Source: Aquabacterium sp. OR-4
GTDB lineage: Bacteria > Pseudomonadota > Gammaproteobacteria > Burkholderiales > Burkholderiaceae_C
Reading direction: 5' to 3'
DNA: 64,000 nt
NCBI RefSeq assembly: GCF_025290835.2
Contig: NZ_JAOCQD020000001.1
Span: 1,922,001-1,986,000 of the forward strand
In this document: positions 58,878 through 64,000 of the stretch, piece by piece
How positions within the stretch are numbered: the first letter of the stretch is position 1
Layout: every line of letters starts with the position of its first letter
Made by a program: the position numbers and the translations under genes
The notes under the pieces: model-generated
Told to the model about the DNA's origin: nothing
What the model saw: only the letters and a program-made list of their open reading frames with translations
Databases searched by the model: none

Positions 58878-59744
58878 GTGAGCGTCAATCATTACGAAAA
58901 CTTTCCGGTCGCCAGCTGGCTGTGCCCGCCGGCCATGCGCGGCGCGGTGGTGGCCATCTACCACTTCGCGCGCAGCGCCGATGACATGGCCGACGAGGGC
59001 GATGCCCCGGCCGCCCAGCGCCGCAGCGAGCTGGCCCGCTACCGCGCAGCCCTGCACCGGGCCGCGCTGGGCACCACCCAGGCCGCCGACTGGCCGGCGG
59101 TGTTCAACCCGCTGGCCGAGGCCATGGCCCGCCACCGGCTGCCGCTGGCTCCGCTGAACGACCTGCTCAGCGCCTTCGAGCGCGACACCCACAACCCGCG
59201 CTACCCCGACCGCACCGCCCTGCTCGACTACTGCCGCCATTCGGCCAACCCGGTGGGCCGGCTGATGCTGCACCTGGCCGGCGTGCACGACGCGCGCTCG
59301 CTGGCGCAATCGGACGCCATCTGCACCGCGCTGCAGCTGATCAACTTCTGGCAAGACCCCAGCCGCGACCTGCCGCGCGGCCGCCACTACGTGCCCGAGG
59401 CCGATGCGCAGCGCCACGGCCTGCGCCTGGACGACCTGGCCCAGCTGGCCGCGGCCGGCCGCCACACGCCGCAAAGCCAGGCCTTGTGGCGCGAGCTGTG
59501 CACCTGGGCCGGCACGCTGATGCACCAGGGCGCGCCGCTGGCGCTGCGCGTGCCGGGCCGCCTGGGTTGGGAATTGCGGCTCGTGGTGCAGGGCGGGCTG
59601 CGCATCCTGGAGAAAATCGAGGCCATGCAGTTTCGTTGCCTGAACCAGCGTCCGGTGCTGGGCCCGCTGGATGGCCCGCTGCTGCTGTGGCGCGCCTGGC
59701 GCATGCAGGCCACGCCGCCCGCCGCGGGAGTGACCGCCCGGTGA
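58878..59744 (+). CDS. hpnC: Squalene synthase HpnC (hopanoid pathway)
   Basis: HpnC works with HpnD and HpnE to convert farnesyl diphosphate to squalene; HpnC converts presqualene diphosphate to hydroxysqualene. The 288-residue trans-isoprenyl synthase starts MSVNHYENFPVASWLCPPAM, a typical HpnC N-terminus. It has the first Asp-rich motif ARSADDMADEGD and the second LINFWQDPSRDLPRGR. GTG 58878 is chosen because an upstream GTG at 58821 lies on the divergent RND promoter and adds atypical residues. Its stop overlaps the hpnD GTG (59741-59744). Confidence 0.92.
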   Translation: MSVNHYENFPVASWLCPPAMRGAVVAIYHFARSADDMADEGDAPAAQRRSELARYRAALHRAALGTTQAADWPAVFNPLAEAMARHRLPLAPLNDLLSAFERDTHNPRYPDRTALLDYCRHSANPVGRLMLHLAGVHDARSLAQSDAICTALQLINFWQDPSRDLPRGRHYVPEADAQRHGLRLDDLAQLAAAGRHTPQSQALWRELCTWAGTLMHQGAPLALRVPGRLGWELRLVVQGGLRILEKIEAMQFRCLNQRPVLGPLDGPLLLWRAWRMQATPPAAGVTAR

Positions 59745-60607
59745 ACACGCCCGCCACCACCACGCCGCAGCAGTATGTGCAGGACAAGGCCGCCGCCAGC
59801 GGCTCGTCGTTCTACTACGCGTTCTTGTTCCTGCCACCGCCGCGCCGCGCCGCGATCACCGCCTTCTACGCCTTCTGCCGTGAGGTGGATGACGTGGTCG
59901 ACGAGGTCAGCGACCCCGGCGTGGCCGCCACCAAGCTGGCCTGGTGGCGCCAGGAGGTGGCGCGGGCCTTTGCCGGCCAGCCCAGCCACCCGGTGATGCA
60001 GGCGCTGATGCCGCTGGTGGCCGGCTACGACATCCGCGCCGAACACCTGAACGCGGTGATCGAGGGCTGCGAGATGGACCTCACCCAGACCCGCTACCTC
60101 GACTTTGCCGGCCTGCGCCGCTACTGCCACCTGGTGGCCGGCGTGGTGGGCGAGGTGGCCGCGCGCATCTTCGGCCACACCGAAGCGGTGACCATCGAGT
60201 ACGCGCACCGCCTGGGCCTGGCGCTGCAGCTCACCAACATCATCCGCGACGTCGGCGACGATGCTCGCCGCGGCCGCATCTACCTGCCGATGAGCGAGCT
60301 GCAGCAGTTCGACGTCAAGGCGCACGAGCTGCTCAAGCGCGATTCGCCCTGGGGCTACAGCGAGCGGTTCACCGCGCTGATGCGCTTTCAGGCCGAGCGC
60401 GCCCACCGCTGCTACGACGACGCGCTGGCCCTGCTGCCGGCTGCCGACCGCCAGGCGCAGAAACCGGGCCTGATGATGGCCAACATCTACCGCACCCTGC
60501 TGCGCGAGATCGAGGCCGACCAGTTCCAGGTGCTGCACCAGCGCACCTCGCTGACCCCGCTGCGCAAGCTGTGGATCGCGATGCTCACGCACTGGCGTGG
60601 CCGCTGA
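59741..60607 (+). CDS. hpnD: Presqualene diphosphate synthase HpnD
   Basis: HpnD joins two farnesyl diphosphates to presqualene diphosphate. The 288-residue protein has SSFYYAFLFLPPPRRAAITA, the Asp-rich motif CREVDDVVDEVSD, the second motif LTNIIRDVGDDARRGRIYLP and GVVGEVAARIFG. All are standard for the phytoene/squalene synthase family. The GTG start overlaps the hpnC stop by 4 bp and the gene overlaps hpnE by 11 bp, a tightly coupled operon. Confidence 0.95.
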   Translation: MNTPATTTPQQYVQDKAAASGSSFYYAFLFLPPPRRAAITAFYAFCREVDDVVDEVSDPGVAATKLAWWRQEVARAFAGQPSHPVMQALMPLVAGYDIRAEHLNAVIEGCEMDLTQTRYLDFAGLRRYCHLVAGVVGEVAARIFGHTEAVTIEYAHRLGLALQLTNIIRDVGDDARRGRIYLPMSELQQFDVKAHELLKRDSPWGYSERFTALMRFQAERAHRCYDDALALLPAADRQAQKPGLMMANIYRTLLREIEADQFQVLHQRTSLTPLRKLWIAMLTHWRGR

Positions 60608-61937
60608 AACCCAAGCGGCGGCAGTGCCTGCGCCAAAACGCCGGCCGCCCTGCCGCCGCGTGGCCGTGGTGGGCGCCGGCTGGGCCGGCCTGGCTGCCGC
60701 GGTAGAAGCCCGCACACGCGGCGCGCAGGTCACGCTGTACGAGATGGCCCCGGCCGCCGGTGGCCGCGCGCGCAGTGCGGCCGGCGCCGCAGCGCAGGCC
60801 GGCACCACCCCGCGCGACAACGGCCAGCACATCCTGATCGGCGCCTACACCGACACCCTGGCGCTGATGCGCCGGGTGGGTGCCGACCCCGAGCGCCTGC
60901 TGTGGCGCGGCCCGCTGGCGCTGTGCACGCCCGACGGGCACGGCCTGCGCCTGCCGGCCGGCGCGCCGGTGCCGGCCTTTGTGCGCGGCGTGCTGGCCGC
61001 GCGCGGCTGGCCGCTGGCCGCACGCCTGGCCCTGCTGCGCGCCGCCGGCGGCTGGCTGCTGCGCGGCTTTCGCTGCGCGCCGGGCACCAGCGTGTCGGCG
61101 CTGTGCCGCGGCCTGCCGGCCAGCATCCAGCACGACCTGATCGAGCCGCTGTGCGTGGCCGCGCTGAACACGCCAATGGCCCAGGCCAGCGCCACGGTGT
61201 TCTTGCGCGTGCTGCGCGACGCGCTGTTCTCGGGGCCCGGCGGGGCCGATCTGCTGCTGCCGCGCGCGCCCTTGTCGGCCCTGTTGCCCACGCCGGCGCT
61301 GGCCTGGCTGCAGGCCCAGGGCGCCACGCTGCACCTGGGCCGGCGCGTGCAGGCGCTGGCGGCCGATGGCGCCGGCTGGCAGGTGGACGGCGAGGCCTTT
61401 GATGGCGTGGTGCTGGCCTGCAACAGCACCGAGGCGGCCCGCCTGTGCGCCACGCTGGCGCCACCGTGGTCGGCCGCCGCCGCGGCGCTGCCGCATGAGC
61501 CGATCATCACCGTGTGGCTGCACCAGGCCGGCCTGCAATTGCCGCAGCCGATGCTGGCGCTGGCCGCCGATGCCCAGGCGCCGGCGCAGTTCGTGTTCGA
61601 TCTGGGCGCGCTGGGGCTGGCGCCCGGCGAGTTCGCCTTTGTCGTCAGTGGCGCCGCGCCGTGGGTGGCGCACGGCCTGTCGGCCACCGGCGCGGCCGTG
61701 CTGGCCCAGGCGCGCCTGGCCTTCCCCGGGGCCTTCAGTGGCCCGCAGGCCCAGGTGCAGCGCGCCATCGCGGCCGAGCGGCGCGCCACCTTTGCCTGCA
61801 CGCCCGGCCTGCAGCGGCCACCGGCCGCGGTGGCGCCCGGCCTGGTGGCGGCCGGCGACTATGTGCAGGGCCCCTACCCGGCCACGCTGGAAGCTGCGGT
61901 GCGCGCCGGCCTGGCAGCGGCGCGGCAGCTGTGCTGA
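60597..61937 (+). CDS. hpnE: Hydroxysqualene dehydroxylase HpnE
   Basis: HpnE is the FAD-dependent oxidoreductase that reduces hydroxysqualene to squalene. The 446-residue protein shows the Rossmann motif VAVVGAGWAGLAAAVEA (about 22-38), LYEMAPAAGGRARS and DNGQHILIGAYTDTLALMRR. GDYVQGPYPATLEAAVRAG lies near the C-terminus, as in phytoene-desaturase-like HpnE. The start is GTG 60597, overlapping hpnD. The final cyclase gene (shc) is not in the window. Confidence 0.94.
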   Translation: MAAETQAAAVPAPKRRPPCRRVAVVGAGWAGLAAAVEARTRGAQVTLYEMAPAAGGRARSAAGAAAQAGTTPRDNGQHILIGAYTDTLALMRRVGADPERLLWRGPLALCTPDGHGLRLPAGAPVPAFVRGVLAARGWPLAARLALLRAAGGWLLRGFRCAPGTSVSALCRGLPASIQHDLIEPLCVAALNTPMAQASATVFLRVLRDALFSGPGGADLLLPRAPLSALLPTPALAWLQAQGATLHLGRRVQALAADGAGWQVDGEAFDGVVLACNSTEAARLCATLAPPWSAAAAALPHEPIITVWLHQAGLQLPQPMLALAADAQAPAQFVFDLGALGLAPGEFAFVVSGAAPWVAHGLSATGAAVLAQARLAFPGAFSGPQAQVQRAIAAERRATFACTPGLQRPPAAVAPGLVAAGDYVQGPYPATLEAAVRAGLAAARQLC

Positions 61938-61993
61938 GCGCCGGCACGCAGGGTTTCGCCATGCAAAAATGAGGGCAACTCTCCGAGACCCCC

Positions 61994-62764
61994 ATGAGCA
62001 CGAAGAAAGAAGGTCAGACGCCCGCGATCCAGGTGATCGAGCGCATGTTCTCGCTGCTCGACGTGCTGGCTGCACACCAGGATCCGGTGTCGCTGAAAGA
62101 ACTGAGCGAGCGCACCGGCCTGCACCCGTCCACCGCGCACCGCATCCTCAACGACCTGGCCATCGGCCGCTATGTCGACCGCCCCGAGGCCGGCAGCTAC
62201 CGCCTGGGCATGCGCCTGCTCGAGATGGGCAACCTGGTGAAGGCGCGGCTCGACGTGCGCGACGCCGCGCTGGCGCCGATGCGCGAGCTGCACAAGCTCA
62301 CCCACCAGCCGGTGAATCTGTCGGTGCGCCAGGGCGACGAGATCGTCTACATCGAGCGCACCTACAGCGAACGCTCGGGCATGCAGGTGGTGCGCGCGGT
62401 GGGCGGGCGCGCGCCGCTGCACCTCACATCGGTGGGCAAGCTGTTCCTGGCGCACGACGACCCGCAGCGCGTGCGCGGCTATGCCACCCGCACCGGCCTG
62501 GCCGGCCACACCCGCAACAGCATCACCGAGATCGGCCGGCTCGAGCGCGAGCTGGCGCAGCTGCGCCAGACCGGCGTCTCGCGCGACGATGAAGAGCTCG
62601 AGCTGGGCGTGCGCTGCATCGCCGCCGGCATTTTCGATGACCAGGGCCGGCTGGTGGCCGGGCTGTCGGTGTCGGCCCCGGCCGACCGCATCGAGGAGGG
62701 CTGGGCCGAGCGGGTCAAGGCCACGGCCGCGCAGATCTCGTCGGCCCTGGGCTTTCGCGGCTGA
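61994..62764 (+). CDS. IclR-family transcriptional regulator
   Basis: The 256-residue regulator has an N-terminal winged helix-turn-helix (about 10-75, LKELSERTGLHPSTAHRILN) and a C-terminal IclR effector-binding domain (about 85-250, with RAPLHLTSVGKLFLAHDD, ELGVRCIAAGIFDDQGRLVA and GLSVSAP). IclR proteins sense small metabolites, often aromatics or organic acids. No catabolic operon adjoins it, so its target is unclear. It begins 56 bp after hpnE in the same direction but is probably a separate unit. A hairpin follows at 62790. Confidence 0.93.
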   Translation: MSTKKEGQTPAIQVIERMFSLLDVLAAHQDPVSLKELSERTGLHPSTAHRILNDLAIGRYVDRPEAGSYRLGMRLLEMGNLVKARLDVRDAALAPMRELHKLTHQPVNLSVRQGDEIVYIERTYSERSGMQVVRAVGGRAPLHLTSVGKLFLAHDDPQRVRGYATRTGLAGHTRNSITEIGRLERELAQLRQTGVSRDDEELELGVRCIAAGIFDDQGRLVAGLSVSAPADRIEEGWAERVKATAAQISSALGFRG

Positions 62765-62789
62765 GAGAACGGGCCAGCCCGACAGCACA

Positions 62790-62810
62790 ACGGCCGCACA
62801 AGGCGGCCGT
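62790..62810 (+). terminator. Hairpin after the IclR gene
   Basis: ACGGCCGC (62790-62797) and GCGGCCGT (62803-62810) form a perfect 8-bp stem with an ACAAG loop between two convergent genes. A T-tract is absent, so the terminator call rests on position. Confidence 0.5.
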
Positions 62811-62860
62811 CGGTCGAATGGGCCAAGCGGCCATCGGGCCTTGGCCGCCCGGGCGCTGAA

Positions 62861-63949
62861 TCAGGACACCGGCCGGCGCGCGCCACCCACCGCAATGGGC
62901 GCGTTGTCGAGCCAGCGGCGCAGGCGCTCGGCATCGCCGATGCGCGAGTACTTGCCGGCCGAATCCAGCAGCACCATGATCAGCTTGCGCCCGGCCAGCT
63001 GGGCCTGCATCACCAGGCAGCGGCCGGCCTCGGAGATGTAGCCGGTCTTCTGCAGGCCGATGTCCCAGTTGGGGCTGCGCACCAGGCCGTTGGTGGTGTG
63101 GAACTGCATCACGCGCTTGCCCACGGCCACCTGGGTTTCCTGCGAGGTGGAGAACTCGCGCAGCAGCGGCACGTGGTGGGCTTCGCGCACCAGCTTGGCC
63201 AGATCCTGTGCGCTCGACTGGTTGCGGCTGGACAGCCCGGTGGGCTCGGCAAACTGGGTGTCGCGCATGCCCAGGCTGTCGGCACGGCGGTTCATGGCGG
63301 CCACGGCCGCCACCAGGCCACCCGGGTAATGGCGGCCCAGCGTGTTGGCGGCGCGGTTCTCGGACGACATCAGCGCCAGGTGCAGCATCTCGCGGCGGGT
63401 GAGCTGGGTGCCCACGGCCAGGCGCGAGCGGCTGCCCTTCTCGGTGTCGATGTCGTCCTGGGTGACGGTGAGCACCTCGTCGAGCGACTGCCGCGCTTCC
63501 ACCACCACCAGGGCGGTCATCAGCTTGGTGATCGAGGCGATCGGCAGCACCGCGTCGGGGTTCTTGCTGAACAGCACCTCGTTGGTGTCCTGGTCGATCA
63601 CCAGGGCCACGCTGGACTTCAGCTCGAGCGGGTCGTTGTTGGCATGCAGGCCCTGCATCTGGCCGAACGACGCGCGCAGCGGCTCGGCCGCAGCCACCGC
63701 CGCAACGCCCGCCGCGCCCAGCACCGCGGCCCGGCGCAGGCCCTTGCCGCCGGCCAGCTTGCCAGCGGCCTTGGCGCGCAACCGGGGCTCGGGCTTGACC
63801 TCGGCCTTGAACGAGCGCTTGGCCTTGGCCGCTGCGCTGCTGGCCGGCTTGGCGGCAGGCTTGCGCGACGACTCACGCGCACTGGCCGGCGCAGCCACTG
63901 AAACGGCCACCAGAAGGGCGAGCAGCAACGACGGCAGGGGAAGCTTCAT
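62861..63949 (-). CDS. pbpG: D-alanyl-D-alanine endopeptidase (PBP7-type, S11 family)
   Basis: The 362-residue periplasmic peptidase trims D-Ala-linked cross-bridges in peptidoglycan. It has a signal peptide (about 1-24, ending PASA-R), then an unusually long Lys/Ala-rich basic linker (about 25-90). The serine-peptidase domain has S139-I-T-K142 (IASITKLMTALVVVEA), S196-E-N198 (MSSENRAANTLGRHYP) and QKTGYIS. YPGG and the GMRDTQFAEPTGLS motif match PbpG (PBP7) more than DacA. Start ATG 63949 opens the signal peptide; a TTG at 63970 would add seven residues. Confidence 0.88.
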   Translation of the reverse strand: MKLPLPSLLLALLVAVSVAAPASARESSRKPAAKPASSAAAKAKRSFKAEVKPEPRLRAKAAGKLAGGKGLRRAAVLGAAGVAAVAAAEPLRASFGQMQGLHANNDPLELKSSVALVIDQDTNEVLFSKNPDAVLPIASITKLMTALVVVEARQSLDEVLTVTQDDIDTEKGSRSRLAVGTQLTRREMLHLALMSSENRAANTLGRHYPGGLVAAVAAMNRRADSLGMRDTQFAEPTGLSSRNQSSAQDLAKLVREAHHVPLLREFSTSQETQVAVGKRVMQFHTTNGLVRSPNWDIGLQKTGYISEAGRCLVMQAQLAGRKLIMVLLDSAGKYSRIGDAERLRRWLDNAPIAVGGARRPVS

Positions 63950-64000
63950 GTTCAAGGGGGTGGAGCCCAACGGAATAATCGGTATTGGTCGTGCGTGGCG
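63950..64000 (-). other. Upstream region of the pbpG-like gene at the window edge
   Basis: The last 51 bp hold the leader of the peptidase gene. On the minus strand ACCGATTATTCC is the only AT-rich patch and may contain a -10 box. Too little is visible to define the promoter. Confidence 0.3.

Overview
The window is a GC-rich (roughly 70%) bacterial chromosome segment, densely coded, with many genes joined by 4-bp ATGA or GTGA overlaps. The gene set points to a betaproteobacterium of the order Burkholderiales, most likely near the Leptothrix/Rubrivivax/Ideonella group: minC-minD-minE, tig-clpP-clpX-lon, dapA-bamC, hpnC-hpnD-hpnE, a UbiM-type hydroxylase and a PEP-CTERM protein. That placement is inference from gene content and base composition. 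I see no insertion sequence, prophage, CRISPR array or rRNA. Apart from the gene cut by the left edge, every gene looks intact.

Layout. 1-6376: tail of a SEL1-type repeat protein, then an ABC exporter (ATPase, FtsX-type permease) with a LolA-like periplasmic protein and a predicted outer-membrane barrel, followed by a LytS/LytTR two-component pair. 6422-12153: glnS, dusC, a PEP-CTERM protein, a DUF1415 protein and an HDOD protein. 12394-15342: a large hybrid sensor kinase. 15407-17348: minC-minD-minE on the minus strand. 17607-18712: a secreted FKBP and a secreted protein made of an exact 34-codon repeat.

18810-28728 (minus): five genes encode two circularly permuted ATP-grasp modules, two alpha-E modules and two transglutaminase-like proteins, one fused to DUF2126. 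This matches a predicted peptide-ligation/modification system whose chemistry is, as far as I know, unproven. A GC-rich palindromic element occurs twice inside it, once in frame within a coding region.

28763-47357: comEC, a RidA protein, dsbB, ubiM, an MFS exporter overlapping parC, an intradiol-dioxygenase-like lipoprotein, parE, a second MFS transporter, a 41-residue membrane peptide with a methyltransferase, dapA-bamC, and a secreted S8 protease. The protease leader carries a clear c-di-GMP-I (GEMM) riboswitch behind a good promoter, with a hairpin that can mask the ribosome binding site.

47688-64000: tRNA-Cys and tRNA-Gly, then the quality-control block tig-clpP-clpX-lon headed by tRNA-Leu. 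An RND efflux pair follows, whose promoter is covered by a TetR-type palindrome with no regulator gene next to it. Divergent to it are the hopanoid squalene genes hpnC-hpnD-hpnE, then an IclR regulator and a PBP7-type peptidase. The strongest leads are the riboswitch-protease unit, the ATP-grasp/alpha-E/transglutaminase cluster and the palindromic element inside it.
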